From Bacteroidota bacterium (GTDB lineage Bacteria > Bacteroidota > Bacteroidia > Chitinophagales > Chitinophagaceae), in the NCBI GenBank assembly GCA_947456625.1, contig CANGQJ010000005.1, forward strand, positions 62,001 to 126,000: a stretch of DNA of 64,000 nt, read 5' to 3'. The position numbers and the translations under genes are program-made. The notes beneath the pieces are model-generated. The model saw only the letters and a list, made by a program, of their open reading frames with translations. It was not told where the DNA came from and made no database searches. The first letter of the stretch is position 1; each line of letters begins with the position of its first letter. This document shows, piece by piece, positions 40,488 to 50,014 of the stretch.

Positions 40488-42494
40488 GTTAATAAAATTC
40501 CACCAAATACCAACTCTAAACCACAAACCAGCAGTTGGGTAATTTTGTGCTGTGAAATTATAGGAATTTCCATAAATTTTGCTTGTTGGAAGCAGGGTAT
40601 TTAAATTTTCAAGTCTTACATACCCTTTAAACCTTTTAATCATGAAGTTTAAATAAGCATTGGCTGTAGGCCTATTTTGGGTAGTGTAACTATTTTGTAA
40701 GTAAAACTGCCCAGTAAATGGCATATAGGCGTCTGCTTTATAACTGGTATGATATATGACCTCTAAACCAGTTGATAAAAATAAATTCTTATAAAAATTA
40801 CCTTCAAATGCAAGGCGTTGTCTTGTTAAAATTAAAGGAATATTTACAGGTGCATTAGGATCTAATATTTGTAAAGTAATTTGATCATACCAATTAATGT
40901 GTTTAGTTAATCCAACCCTATGTTCAATTTGTCCTCTTATATAATTTAAAACATTATTATATACAACTGGTTTAAAACCGGTTGCGTAATATTGAAAATT
41001 TGAAATTAATTGATAACTAGCCGACGCATTCCAACCCGTATTACTATTCCCAATTATTCCGTCCAATATAGTTGCATTTTCTTTCTGAATAGATTTTAAA
41101 CCTACTATTGGAAACTGTGTTACTCCAATAGAATTTAATGAAGGTGTTCTATTTATATTTTGAAAAGAAAGTCTTACAAATGTTTCTTTTTTTGTTAATA
41201 CCCTATACAGCGAAGCGCCGGCATTAAAATCGCCTGCATGAAATCCATTAAGGTATAACTTGCCAGAAGCCTCCAAATCCCATAATTGACTTCGGGTTTT
41301 ATTTTTATATAAGCCAAACCCATAAATATCATAATTGTCCCAGCCATCAACACCATTAAAACTTGCTGTCATTTGGCTATACCCTGTTCCAACTTGTAAA
41401 AACTGATTACTATTCATTTTTTCAGGATAACTAACAATACTAAACTCGTTGGTTAATGTGCGCCAATTGTCTGTAAATTTAACTTTATAAGCAGTGTCAT
41501 ACATCACACCAAAATACTGATAGTAATTGTACGCATTGGGATTGGCATCGCTAAATGAATAAGAACTGGCTTGAATTTTAACCTCGTTTTGAATTCTTAA
41601 CCTTGGATAAAATAAATGTGTCACAAGGGTATCCTTCACAACAGAATCCTTTTGTCCAAAATCATAAGTTTGTTTCCAATCAAAAGTACTTTTATTATAA
41701 GTATTCCCTGTTGCAATACTGGTATTAAATGGATTTCTAAAGGAGGCACCGCTTATGCCAAGCCTGGTTTCTAGTTCAAATGGGTCATTTAATGATAAGC
41801 TGTCTAACAACACTGGTTTAACCAAGCCGCCATTTTCAGAGGAGGCGGTTGTATTAAATATCATTGCAAAAAACGACTCATACCTTTTACGCTTAGACTG
41901 AAAGTGAGCCGTTATGCGCATGTTGTTGGTATTCGAATTTTGATTTTTCACATTTCCAGGTGCATTGCTAAACCTATAATCAAATGCGAAATTTAATTGA
42001 TTGGTTTTATTTTGTGTATGTTTTACTTCCACCATTTGCTCCCCTTTCCCGCCTAACAAATAACCAAACTCGGTGTAAGGTCTCGTGGTTTGGTAAAAAG
42101 CAGTTTGTTCTAATGTAAAATTATATGCATCAAAAGCATGAAATCCTGCATCCCATCCTGGCTGGGTATTGGCATTAAAAATATATGATTTTGTAGCAGT
42201 TCCTAAACTTCCTAAATTATAAGAAGTCCAAGGCAAAGGATAATGAACGTAAAAATCATTAATGCTAGAATCTAATTTTTGAATACTATTATTATTGTAG
42301 TATTTAAAATATATAGTAATAGAGTCTGCATTTTTATCTCGGCGTTGTAAGGAGTCATTTTTTTTATTACTCTGACTATTGGCTCCTGCTTGCATAAAGC
42401 CACCCATGCTTTGCCCATAATTTTGGGACATTACTTTATTAAATGAAAGTAACAGCGTAATAAAAACAATAAATGATGATTTAAAACGCAACAT
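40485..42494 (-). CDS. putative porin (Porin_10 family)
   Basis: Large outer-membrane protein of 669 residues with a signal peptide (MLRFKSSFIVFITLLLSFNK, then VMSQ). A short Gln/Ser/Asn-rich linker follows, then the Porin_10 opening SITIYFKYYNNNSIQKLDSS, with QPGWDAGFHAFDAYN and TRPYTEFGYLLGGKGEQM. Alternating hydrophobic strands continue to the end (WFRVGIWWNF). This is the family usually annotated putative porin in Bacteroidota; the transported solute is unknown. It lies 18 bp downstream of the purine nucleoside phosphorylase gene and is probably cotranscribed with it. Confidence 0.85.
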   Translation of the reverse strand: MLRFKSSFIVFITLLLSFNKVMSQNYGQSMGGFMQAGANSQSNKKNDSLQRRDKNADSITIYFKYYNNNSIQKLDSSINDFYVHYPLPWTSYNLGSLGTATKSYIFNANTQPGWDAGFHAFDAYNFTLEQTAFYQTTRPYTEFGYLLGGKGEQMVEVKHTQNKTNQLNFAFDYRFSNAPGNVKNQNSNTNNMRITAHFQSKRKRYESFFAMIFNTTASSENGGLVKPVLLDSLSLNDPFELETRLGISGASFRNPFNTSIATGNTYNKSTFDWKQTYDFGQKDSVVKDTLVTHLFYPRLRIQNEVKIQASSYSFSDANPNAYNYYQYFGVMYDTAYKVKFTDNWRTLTNEFSIVSYPEKMNSNQFLQVGTGYSQMTASFNGVDGWDNYDIYGFGLYKNKTRSQLWDLEASGKLYLNGFHAGDFNAGASLYRVLTKKETFVRLSFQNINRTPSLNSIGVTQFPIVGLKSIQKENATILDGIIGNSNTGWNASASYQLISNFQYYATGFKPVVYNNVLNYIRGQIEHRVGLTKHINWYDQITLQILDPNAPVNIPLILTRQRLAFEGNFYKNLFLSTGLEVIYHTSYKADAYMPFTGQFYLQNSYTTQNRPTANAYLNFMIKRFKGYVRLENLNTLLPTSKIYGNSYNFTAQNYPTAGLWFRVGIWWNFIN

Positions 42495-42512
42495 GGATTA
42501 TTAAATTACAGA

Positions 42513-43337
42513 TTAAGCGATTTCCTTAAGTAACTCACTAAATATTAAAGTAAGTTTTGGCTCGGCAGCATTAGCAGCTTCTAAAACTTCCTCATGTGTT
42601 ATAACGTTGTTATCCTCTCTAATGCCTAAATCGGTTACAACACTAACTGCAAAAACTTTCATGCCACAGTGAACCGCAGCTATATTTTCTTGAACCGTGC
42701 TCATACCAACTACATCACCTCCCACCGCTTTAATTAATTTATACTCAGCTCTTGTTTCAAAAGTTGGACCGGTAACACCAACATAAACACCCTCATGCAA
42801 TTTAATACTATTGCTAGCTGCAATTGCTTTTGCTTTTTGAATAAAGATATTGGCGTAAGGCTCACTCATGTCTGGAAATCTGGTTCCTAAATCAGACTCG
42901 TTTTTGCCTATTAATGGATTAATAGTAAACAAACTAATATGATCTTTTAAAATCATTAAATCACCTACTTCATAATCTGGATTTACTCCGCCAGCTGCAT
43001 TAGACAACAATAAATTTTGCACCCCTAATAATTTTAAAACACGAACAGGATAAACAACTTGTTCTGGAGTATACCCTTCATAAAAATGAAAACGACCCTC
43101 CATTACCCAAACAGGTTTTCCATTTAATGAACCTAAAATTAAACGCCCTTTATGGCCTTCAACGGTACTCACAGGAAAATGTGGAATATCCTTATATGGA
43201 ATTTCAAAATCAACAATAATTTTTGTAGCTAAATTACCCAAGCCGCTGCCTAAAATAATAGCGGTACTTGCGGTCTGTTTTACTTTAGACTGAATAAAGC
43301 CAGTAGTCTCATGTAACTGTTTCATTAATTGCGTCAT
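42513..43337 (-). CDS. purine nucleoside phosphorylase (trimeric PNP-I type)
   Basis: A 274-residue enzyme that cleaves purine nucleosides with phosphate to base and ribose-1-phosphate. Blocks: IILGSGLGNLA (phosphate-binding Ser), VEGHKGRLILGS, MEGRFHFYEGYT, LLSNAAGGVNPDYEVGDLM, TGPTFETRAEYK (Glu194 for base binding) and GGDVVGMSTVQEN. The residue aligned with human Asn243 is Asp236 (VSVVTDLG), a change relevant to 6-amino versus 6-oxo purine preference. Length and motifs fit the low-molecular-mass trimeric class rather than hexameric DeoD. Followed by the porin gene. Confidence 0.93.
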   Translation of the reverse strand: MTQLMKQLHETTGFIQSKVKQTASTAIILGSGLGNLATKIIVDFEIPYKDIPHFPVSTVEGHKGRLILGSLNGKPVWVMEGRFHFYEGYTPEQVVYPVRVLKLLGVQNLLLSNAAGGVNPDYEVGDLMILKDHISLFTINPLIGKNESDLGTRFPDMSEPYANIFIQKAKAIAASNSIKLHEGVYVGVTGPTFETRAEYKLIKAVGGDVVGMSTVQENIAAVHCGMKVFAVSVVTDLGIREDNNVITHEEVLEAANAAEPKLTLIFSELLKEIA

Positions 43338-43357
43338 ATGCTGCTTTAATTAGGTCA

Positions 43358-43365
43358 CAAATATA
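43358..43365 (-). promoter_or_regulatory. -7 box (TATATTTG) for purine nucleoside phosphorylase
   Basis: Exact TAnnTTTG match on the minus strand, 20 bp before the start codon. Confidence 0.5.
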
Positions 43366-43393
43366 GCAAGCAATGGGCATTAAATTGGCAAAA

Positions 43394-44638
43394 CTACTGC
43401 TTTGGTTCGTGCTCTTTAGCAATTGGGTCGTGTTTTAGTACCGAATACGCAATGATTGCGCTTGTTAGCATTAAAATAGAACCCATTAAAAAAGAAACAC
43501 CAGGGAAATAAAAGCCATTATTTCTATTACTAAAGTAGGAGAATAATCCATTCATAATAATAGGACCAACAATGGAAGTAACACTCATAATACTTGTAAG
43601 CGACCCTTGCAGTTCACCCTGTTCATTTTTTGGCACATGAACGGAAATTAAAGACTGAAGTGCTGGGCCAGAAATTCCTCCAAAACAATATGGAATTAAA
43701 AACACAAACATCATCCAAGATTGAGTTGCAAATGCAAATAAAAATAATCCTAATGCGTATAAGGCAATACCTATATAAACGCTTTTTTCATTTCCCAATT
43801 TGGGATTAATAAATCGGATTAATACCCCTTGTACTATTCCAACTAATAAACCAACAGCGCCAAGTGAAACGCCTATCATTTTTGGACTCCAATGAAATTT
43901 TTCAATATTTGCAAAACTCCAGTTACTTTGAACCGCATGTGCTCCAATATAAATAAGCACTAAAGAAAAAATTAAACCCGAAACTGCAGGATATTTTCTT
44001 AAATGACCCAAAGCACCAAGTGGATTTGCTCTTTTAATATCAAAGGCTCTGCGATTTTCTTTTGCCAGGGATTCAGGTAAAACAAAATATCCATAACAAG
44101 CATTTAATAAAGCCAAGCTGGCAGCAACAATAAAAGGAAGCCTTGCGTTAATCTCACCTAAAAAACCGCCAAGCATTGGACCAATAATAAAACCTACTCC
44201 AAATGCAGCGCCAATCATACCAAAGTTTTGTGCACGGTTAGTATCATCACTCACATCGGCAATATAGGCGGAAGCTGTTGTAAAACTTGCTCCGGTAATA
44301 CCTGAAATAGTTCTTCCTATAAATAAAAACCAAATGGTTGGAGAAAATGCCAAGAACAAATAATCTAAACCAAATCCTAAAAGTGAAAAAAGAAGCACTG
44401 GACGTCGGCCATATTTATCACTTAAACTTCCAATTAATGGAGAAAATAAAAATTGCATACTAGCATACAAAAACGTAAGTGCTCCAGAATAAATAGACAC
44501 TTTACTAATATCGTCAGTGCCTAACAAATGCTTTATAAGTTGAGGCATTACAGGAATAATTATTCCCAAGCCAATGACGTCAATTAATAAAGTAAGAAAT
44601 ATAAATCCTACTGCTGCTTTTCTGTTATTTGTTGCCAT
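43394..44638 (-). CDS. MFS transporter, TCR/Tet-like efflux family
   Basis: Twelve-helix major facilitator of 414 residues. GFIFLTLLIDVIGLGIIIPV is TM1 with the Asp of the DHA1 group. The motif A loop GSLSDKYGRRPVLLFS follows TM2. Motif C-like GAAFGVGFIIGPMLGG is in TM5, and the central loop contains NRRAFDIKRANPLGAL. The layout is that of TetA-type and other proton-coupled drug exporters, but chromosomal context and divergence give no evidence for tetracycline resistance. I start at 44638 (MATNNRKAAVG) instead of 44656. It lies just beyond the clpB terminator. Confidence 0.88.
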   Translation of the reverse strand: MATNNRKAAVGFIFLTLLIDVIGLGIIIPVMPQLIKHLLGTDDISKVSIYSGALTFLYASMQFLFSPLIGSLSDKYGRRPVLLFSLLGFGLDYLFLAFSPTIWFLFIGRTISGITGASFTTASAYIADVSDDTNRAQNFGMIGAAFGVGFIIGPMLGGFLGEINARLPFIVAASLALLNACYGYFVLPESLAKENRRAFDIKRANPLGALGHLRKYPAVSGLIFSLVLIYIGAHAVQSNWSFANIEKFHWSPKMIGVSLGAVGLLVGIVQGVLIRFINPKLGNEKSVYIGIALYALGLFLFAFATQSWMMFVFLIPYCFGGISGPALQSLISVHVPKNEQGELQGSLTSIMSVTSIVGPIIMNGLFSYFSNRNNGFYFPGVSFLMGSILMLTSAIIAYSVLKHDPIAKEHEPKQ

Positions 44639-44657
44639 AATGCCGTAAATATACAAT

Positions 44658-44688
44658 AAAAAGCCCCATCCTGAAATGGATAGGGCCT
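44658..44688 (-). terminator. clpB terminator
   Basis: On the minus strand GCCCTATCC / GGATGGGGC forms a 9-bp stem (one G-U) with loop ATTTCA, followed by TTTTTATTG. It lies 8 bp beyond the clpB stop. Confidence 0.85.
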
Positions 44689-44695
44689 TAATAAT

Positions 44696-47299
44696 TTACA
44701 CTTCGTTCCTAAAAACAATGACACTGTCAAAAATGTCAATTAACACTTTTTTGGATTTGTCTATTTCTCCACTTAATATTTTTTTACTAAGCTCATTGAC
44801 TACCATTTTTTGGATAAGTCGCTTTAAAGGCCTTGCCCCAAATTGCATATCAAACCCTTGCTCGGATAAAAAGTCAATTAAGTAATCGCTGAATTCAATT
44901 TGCATTCCATTTTCGGCCACTAAATGTTTTAAATTGTTTAATTGAATTTTAACAATTGCGGCCATTTGTTTTTGTAACAATGGTGAGAACATAATAATCT
45001 CGTCCACCCTATTTAAAAACTCAGGACGAATGGTTTGTTTTAACAAAGTCATCACTTCGGTCTTTGACTTTTCTATCTTAGCTTCTAAATTTTTATCCGT
45101 GACCCCTTCAAAAGTTTCCTGAATTATGTGACTTCCAATATTAGAAGTCATAATAATGATGGTGTTTTTAAAATTCACGGTTCTGCCCTTATTGTCCGTT
45201 AAATGTCCGTCATCTAATACTTGCAATAAAATATTCCAAACATCTGGATGTGCTTTTTCAATTTCATCCAATAACACCACACTATAAGGTTTACGACGCA
45301 CCGCCTCGGTTAACTGACCACCCTCATCATAACCTACATATCCCGGAGGCGCTCCCACTAGTCTTGAAACCGAATGTTTTTCTTGGTACTCACTCATATC
45401 AATTCTGGTCATCATGCTATCGTCGTCAAATAAATATTCAGCTAATGCTTTTGCAAGCTCGGTTTTACCCACGCCTGTTGTTCCTAAAAATATAAAAGAG
45501 CCAATAGGTTTTTTGGGATCCTGAAGTCCAGCCCTGCTTCTTCTAATGGCATCCGATACTGCAGTAATGGCTTCTTCTTGACCAATTACGCGTCTATGCA
45601 ATTCTTCCTCCAAATTCAACAACTTTTCTTTTTCAGATTGCATCATTTTACTAACAGGAATACCTGTTGCCTTGGCTACATTTTCTGCAATATCTTCGGC
45701 GTCAACCTCCTCTTTCATTAAACGCTTTTCATTTGTGCCTAACTCATTTAATTCCTTAGTGCAGTTTTCTAAATTTTCTTCCTCTTGTTTTACTTTACCG
45801 TATCTTATTTCAGCAACCTTACCGTAATCACCATTGCGTTCTGCAACCTCGGCCTCTTGTTTTAATTTTTCAATTTCCGATTTAGCTTTTTGTACTTTAT
45901 CAACTATTTCTTTTTCACTTGTCCACTTTGCCTTTAAAGTATCCTGTTGTACCGTTAAGTTACTTATTTCAATATTTAATGCTTTTAACTGATCCGGATT
46001 ATCCTCTCTTTTAATAGCTTCTCTTTCAATTTCTAATTGTCTAATTTGGCGCATTAAAGTATCTAACTCTTCTGGCATAGAATTCATTTCCAGTCTAAGC
46101 TTAGCAGCACTTTCGTCAATTAAATCAATGGCTTTATCAGGTAAAAAACGATCGGTAATATACCTGCTAGAAAGCTCAACAGCGGCAATAATTGCTTCAT
46201 CCTTAATTCGAACATGGTGGTGCGTTTCATAACGCTCTTTTAATCCTCTTAAAATAGAAATAGTATCCTCTTTTGTTGGTTCATCTATCATTACTTTTTG
46301 AAAACGACGCTCTAAGGCTTTATCCTTTTCAAAAAACTTTTGATATTCCGCCAAAGTAGTCGCACCAATAGCTCTTAACTCTCCTCTTGCAAGCGCTGGT
46401 TTTAAAATATTAGCTGCATCCATGGCGCCTTCACCACCACCCGCTCCAACCAATGTATGTATTTCGTCAATAAATAAAATAACTTCTCCATCGCTATCAG
46501 CAACTTCTTTCACTACTCCCTTTAAGCGCTCTTCAAATTCTCCTTTATATTTTGCACCCGCAATTAATTGCCCCATATCTAAAGCATAAATAATTTTACT
46601 CTTTAAATTATCTGGTACATCGCCATTTACAATTCGCATGGCCAACCCTTCTGCAATAGCAGTTTTACCCACTCCAGGTTCACCCACTAAAATGGGATTA
46701 TTTTTACTACGGCGTGAAAGAATATGCAATGTTCTTCTTATTTCTTCGTCGCGGCCAATCACGGGATCTAATTTCCCTTTATTGGCTAACTCATTTAAAT
46801 TTTTTGAATATTTAGAAAGTGCTTGAAATTGTGTTTCCTGTGTCGCAGAATTCACAGTCTCCCCTTTTCTTAATTCTTTAATGGCGGCAACTAACCCTTT
46901 TTCAGTTAATCCTGCATCTTTTAAAATTTTACCCGAAGCATCGTTTACTTGTAAAATTGCTATTAAAATATGTTCTACTGTTACAAATTCATCACTAAAA
47001 GTTTTTAATGCACCGTTTGCTTTTAGTAATACTGCGTTTAAATCTCTGCTCACATTAGAAGCAGGCTCACCTGTTTGTTGTTTGGCAAGTGTTGTAATTA
47101 ACTCCTCGATTTTTTGTAAAACCTGAACTGGATTTACGTTGTTCTTTTTTAATAAAAACTCGGTAGAACTGTCTTTGTCTAATAAAATGGCTTTTAACAC
47201 ATGTGCTGTTTCAATGGATGCATTGCTATTGTTATAAGCCAATTGTTGAGCAGCTTGAATAGCTTCTTGGGCTTTAATGGTATATTGATTTAAATTCAT
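44696..47299 (-). CDS. clpB: ATP-dependent disaggregase chaperone ClpB
   Basis: Hsp100 disaggregase of 867 residues that works with DnaK to rescue aggregated proteins. The N-terminal Clp repeat domain is at 1-145. AAA1 has Walker [10 protein letters not shown] (206-214) and Walker [17 protein letters not shown] long coiled-coil middle domain (about 400-530, rich in Lys/Glu) distinguishes it from ClpA/ClpC. AAA2 has [16 protein letters not shown] and [14 protein letters not shown], then the C-terminal D2 small domain ([14 protein letters not shown]). It lacks the IGF/L loop for ClpP. It is a single-gene unit with a strong terminator; I see no HrcA (CIRCE) operator upstream. Confidence 0.97.
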   Translation of the reverse strand: MNLNQYTIKAQEAIQAAQQLAYNNSNASIETAHVLKAILLDKDSSTEFLLKKNNVNPVQVLQKIEELITTLAKQQTGEPASNVSRDLNAVLLKANGALKTFSDEFVTVEHILIAILQVNDASGKILKDAGLTEKGLVAAIKELRKGETVNSATQETQFQALSKYSKNLNELANKGKLDPVIGRDEEIRRTLHILSRRSKNNPILVGEPGVGKTAIAEGLAMRIVNGDVPDNLKSKIIYALDMGQLIAGAKYKGEFEERLKGVVKEVADSDGEVILFIDEIHTLVGAGGGEGAMDAANILKPALARGELRAIGATTLAEYQKFFEKDKALERRFQKVMIDEPTKEDTISILRGLKERYETHHHVRIKDEAIIAAVELSSRYITDRFLPDKAIDLIDESAAKLRLEMNSMPEELDTLMRQIRQLEIEREAIKREDNPDQLKALNIEISNLTVQQDTLKAKWTSEKEIVDKVQKAKSEIEKLKQEAEVAERNGDYGKVAEIRYGKVKQEEENLENCTKELNELGTNEKRLMKEEVDAEDIAENVAKATGIPVSKMMQSEKEKLLNLEEELHRRVIGQEEAITAVSDAIRRSRAGLQDPKKPIGSFIFLGTTGVGKTELAKALAEYLFDDDSMMTRIDMSEYQEKHSVSRLVGAPPGYVGYDEGGQLTEAVRRKPYSVVLLDEIEKAHPDVWNILLQVLDDGHLTDNKGRTVNFKNTIIIMTSNIGSHIIQETFEGVTDKNLEAKIEKSKTEVMTLLKQTIRPEFLNRVDEIIMFSPLLQKQMAAIVKIQLNNLKHLVAENGMQIEFSDYLIDFLSEQGFDMQFGARPLKRLIQKMVVNELSKKILSGEIDKSKKVLIDIFDSVIVFRNEV

Positions 47300-47419
47300 A
47301 GTATTGTTTATTTATAGTAAGGTATGCGCAAAACAAGCGCCAATCTATGATTTAAGTTATAATGTCACATAATATACTTGAAAACGGAATAAAAGTCAGT
47401 CCTGATAAGGTTTTTCTGC

Positions 47420-47427
47420 TATTTTTA
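47420..47427 (+). promoter_or_regulatory. -7-like box (TATTTTTA), start-proximal to queG
   Basis: Seven of eight positions match TAnnTTTG, with 4 bp between it and the GTG start at 47432. Confidence 0.35.
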
Positions 47428-47431
47428 CAGC

Positions 47432-48376
47432 GTGAATGAATTTTCAAATACACAGTTTATAAAGGAGCTTGCCGAGCAAATGGGCTTTGACTATTGTGGT
47501 ATTGCAATGGCAAAGGAACTTACCCAGGATGCAAAACGTTTGGAACAATGGCTTGAAAAAGGATTTCATGGCGACATGGCTTACATGGAAAATAATTTTG
47601 AATTAAGAGTAGATCCAAGGAAGTTAGTCCCAGGAGCTAAATCGGTCATTACATTTTTAAAAAATTATTATCCATCAAAGGATATATTAACAATAGCAGA
47701 AGCACAGGATGCTAAAATTGCAAAGTATGCTTACGGTGAAGATTACCACGAAGTAATAAGGCAACAGTTATTTGAATTTTTAGACACCATGCGTTCCATG
47801 ATTGGTCCTATTGAAGGTAGAGGCTTTGTGGATTCAGCTCCAGTTTTAGAAAGGTCCTGGGCACAATTATCGGGTGCTGGATGGGTTGGAAAAAATGGAA
47901 ACTTAATAAGGCATAAGGAAGGAAGTTTCTTTTTTATTGCAACACTTATTGTGGATTTGGAATTAATTTACGACACCCCTATGCCTAAGGATTATTGCGG
48001 TGGTTGTACTAAATGCATAGACGCATGCCCAACACAAGCCATACTCCCAAATAAAACTATTGAGGCAAATCACTGTATAAGTTATTTTACCATTGAACAA
48101 AAAAAAGATACAATTGATTCCAATAAATCATTTGAAAATTGGGCTTTTGGATGTGACATATGCCAAGACGTATGCCCATGGAATAGTTTTAGCAAGCCAC
48201 ATCATGAAAATAAATTTAAACCACTTACAGGGTTGCTTCAAATGAAGTCTAATGATTGGTTAAAAATAGAAGAAACTACCTTTAAAGCAAGATTTAAAAA
48301 GTCACCATTATTGAGGGCAAAACTAAGAGGTATTCAAAGGAATATTAATTACCTGAAGCAACAGCAAGAAAAATAG
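47432..48376 (+). CDS. queG: epoxyqueuosine reductase
   Basis: QueG performs the last step of queuosine synthesis, reducing epoxyqueuosine in tRNA with cobalamin and two [4Fe-4S] clusters. In this 314-residue protein LAEQMGFDYCGIAMAKEL opens the DUF1730 domain. SYFTIEQKK belongs to the central part, and two ferredoxin-type clusters are visible: CGGCTKCIDACPTQAI and CDICQDVCPWNSF. The C-terminal HEAT-like extension of the long form is absent. GTG start; next in-frame Met lies well inside the fold. No other queuosine genes are in the window. Confidence 0.95.
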   Translation: MNEFSNTQFIKELAEQMGFDYCGIAMAKELTQDAKRLEQWLEKGFHGDMAYMENNFELRVDPRKLVPGAKSVITFLKNYYPSKDILTIAEAQDAKIAKYAYGEDYHEVIRQQLFEFLDTMRSMIGPIEGRGFVDSAPVLERSWAQLSGAGWVGKNGNLIRHKEGSFFFIATLIVDLELIYDTPMPKDYCGGCTKCIDACPTQAILPNKTIEANHCISYFTIEQKKDTIDSNKSFENWAFGCDICQDVCPWNSFSKPHHENKFKPLTGLLQMKSNDWLKIEETTFKARFKKSPLLRAKLRGIQRNINYLKQQQEK

Positions 48377-48410
48377 TTTCTTGGATTTCAAACATACCTA
48401 GTTGGGCAAA

Positions 48411-48905
48411 TTATTTATTACTTTCTTCTAGTAATAAATCACGCAAACTAGCCAATTCCATTTCCATTTTATAGCCCAATACCTTTTCATTTAAAAGTGT
48501 TTGAAATTTTTCCCAAGGATACCATTTTACATGTTGTTCAAATGACCAATGAATAACATATATGCCTGTTTGCAAAGGGATCCATTCAAATTTAACAAGG
48601 TATGGCCTTTGGCCAGTGGCAACCCAATTAAAACTAACAGAACTGTCGGACTTGTCCGCTAATTTTATTGTTTGCGTGCCTATATATAAAGTACTATCCT
48701 TCCACTGGGCTTTGTTTTCTTTCCAATCGCTCATCCAATTTTTCCATTCGTTTAAATCACTAACATAATGTTGAATTTGTGCTCTATTAGCTCCAACTTC
48801 CATTGCTCTAGAAACTATTACAGTACTAGGAAACAGGGCCGAAATTCCAGTAACAATAGTTCCTAATACAAGTAGGCTTATTATAATTAATTTAATTAAA
48901 CGCAT
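48411..48905 (-). CDS. SRPBCC-fold protein with N-terminal membrane anchor
   Basis: A 164-residue protein. The first ~27 residues are a hydrophobic helix (LIKLIIISLLVLGTIVTGIS) serving as anchor or uncleaved signal. The rest resembles the polyketide-cyclase/SRPBCC ligand-binding fold: VIVSRAMEVGANRAQIQHYV, LNEWKNWMSDWKEN and SFEQHVKWYPWEKF. Such proteins often bind hydrophobic ligands; this subgroup has no defined function. It directly abuts the ABC-2 permease gene and is third in the sppA-permease-SRPBCC operon. Confidence 0.75.
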   Translation of the reverse strand: MRLIKLIIISLLVLGTIVTGISALFPSTVIVSRAMEVGANRAQIQHYVSDLNEWKNWMSDWKENKAQWKDSTLYIGTQTIKLADKSDSSVSFNWVATGQRPYLVKFEWIPLQTGIYVIHWSFEQHVKWYPWEKFQTLLNEKVLGYKMEMELASLRDLLLEESNK

Positions 48906-50009
48906 TTATTCCCATTTAAAAGTTTTAAAGGCAATGGCATACACCACTAGTATCCAAATAAATAAAATAGAGATATCACCCCATGAGTCCAACAAGCTAT
49001 TCCCCTCAAACGAAATATCCCGCATGGCATTGTTAAAATGTGTCAATGGTAATATTTTACAAAAAGGCTGCATCCAAGTAGGAAAATTATCAATGGAGAA
49101 AAAAGTACCTGCTAATAAAAATTGTGGTAGTGTAAATATATTTGCTAATGGTGGAATGGTGCTCTCGTTTTTTGCAACACCACTAACAATAAATCCAAAG
49201 CCCATAAACAAAACCAGTGCTATAAAACTTAATGCCATAATACTTAAAAACGTACTCCATCCGTGCACCAAAGTAAAATTAAAAGCAAAATGTCCAATTG
49301 CAATAATCACTACAGCAGTTAGTAATTGAAATATAACCCTACTAAATGCTTCTCCTAAAATAATGTATAGCCTTCTTATTGGTGTAGCGTAAAATCGTTT
49401 TAAAATTAACTGCTGTCTTAAATTAAAAAACACAAATGCCACTCCAAAAATGCCCGAACTTAATAATGAAAACCCCATTTGACCAGGTAAAATAAAATCA
49501 ATGGTACGGTATATTCTTCCAGGAACCTGCTCTACTGTATTATTAACAACTGCAATGGTGGGTGCATTGGGAAAACTTGCTGCATTAATTTTCCCAATCA
49601 CTGAATTTAAAATTGATTTTACCAATTGCACATTTTGCGGATTGGCCGCCTCTGAACTCGTTAAGTTAATAATATAAGGTGCGCTAGGATTATTGGATTT
49701 TTGAATATTAATGATGGCAGTGATACGTCCTTTTGAAAGTTCGTTTTTCATTTTAAGGGTATCCCCTTTAACAAATTTCAATCCGGGGATTTGCTTTATA
49801 CTTTGATATACCATATTATTGGTATCGGCCTTACTATTTAAAGCAACGGTTACATTAATATTACCACCACTGCTCATAAACCCAAAGACCAAAATAAAAA
49901 TTAAAGGAAATGCAATACTAAAAACAATGGCCGAAGGGCTTCTTGAAATGGACCTTAAACTTGCCTTGGTAATGGCAAGCATTGCTTTTAACTGACTATA
50001 TTGCTGCAT
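48906..50009 (-). CDS. ABC-2 type transporter permease without adjacent ATPase
   Basis: A 367-residue permease of the YbhR/NatB type. TM1 follows a short cytoplasmic start (SPSAIVFSIAFPLIFILVFGF). A large extracytoplasmic loop of ~150 residues (about 55-200) contains GRITAIINIQKSNNPSAPYI and VEQVPGRIYRTIDFILPG. Five more helices follow, with LRQQLILKRFYATPIRRLYI between TM2 and TM3. The open frame extends to 50105, but that part overlaps sppA in another frame. MQQYSQLKAML at 50009, 5 bp past the sppA stop, is the sensible start. No ATP-binding subunit is next to it, so the ATPase must be encoded elsewhere. Confidence 0.85.
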   Translation of the reverse strand: MQQYSQLKAMLAITKASLRSISRSPSAIVFSIAFPLIFILVFGFMSSGGNINVTVALNSKADTNNMVYQSIKQIPGLKFVKGDTLKMKNELSKGRITAIINIQKSNNPSAPYIINLTSSEAANPQNVQLVKSILNSVIGKINAASFPNAPTIAVVNNTVEQVPGRIYRTIDFILPGQMGFSLLSSGIFGVAFVFFNLRQQLILKRFYATPIRRLYIILGEAFSRVIFQLLTAVVIIAIGHFAFNFTLVHGWSTFLSIMALSFIALVLFMGFGFIVSGVAKNESTIPPLANIFTLPQFLLAGTFFSIDNFPTWMQPFCKILPLTHFNNAMRDISFEGNSLLDSWGDISILFIWILVVYAIAFKTFKWE

Positions 50010-50014
50010 ATTTA

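Noticed and set aside
43394..44638. Tetracycline-resistance determinant
   Set aside because: The MFS motifs are shared by many chromosomal exporters, there is no TetR regulator or mobile context, so only a general efflux call is supported.
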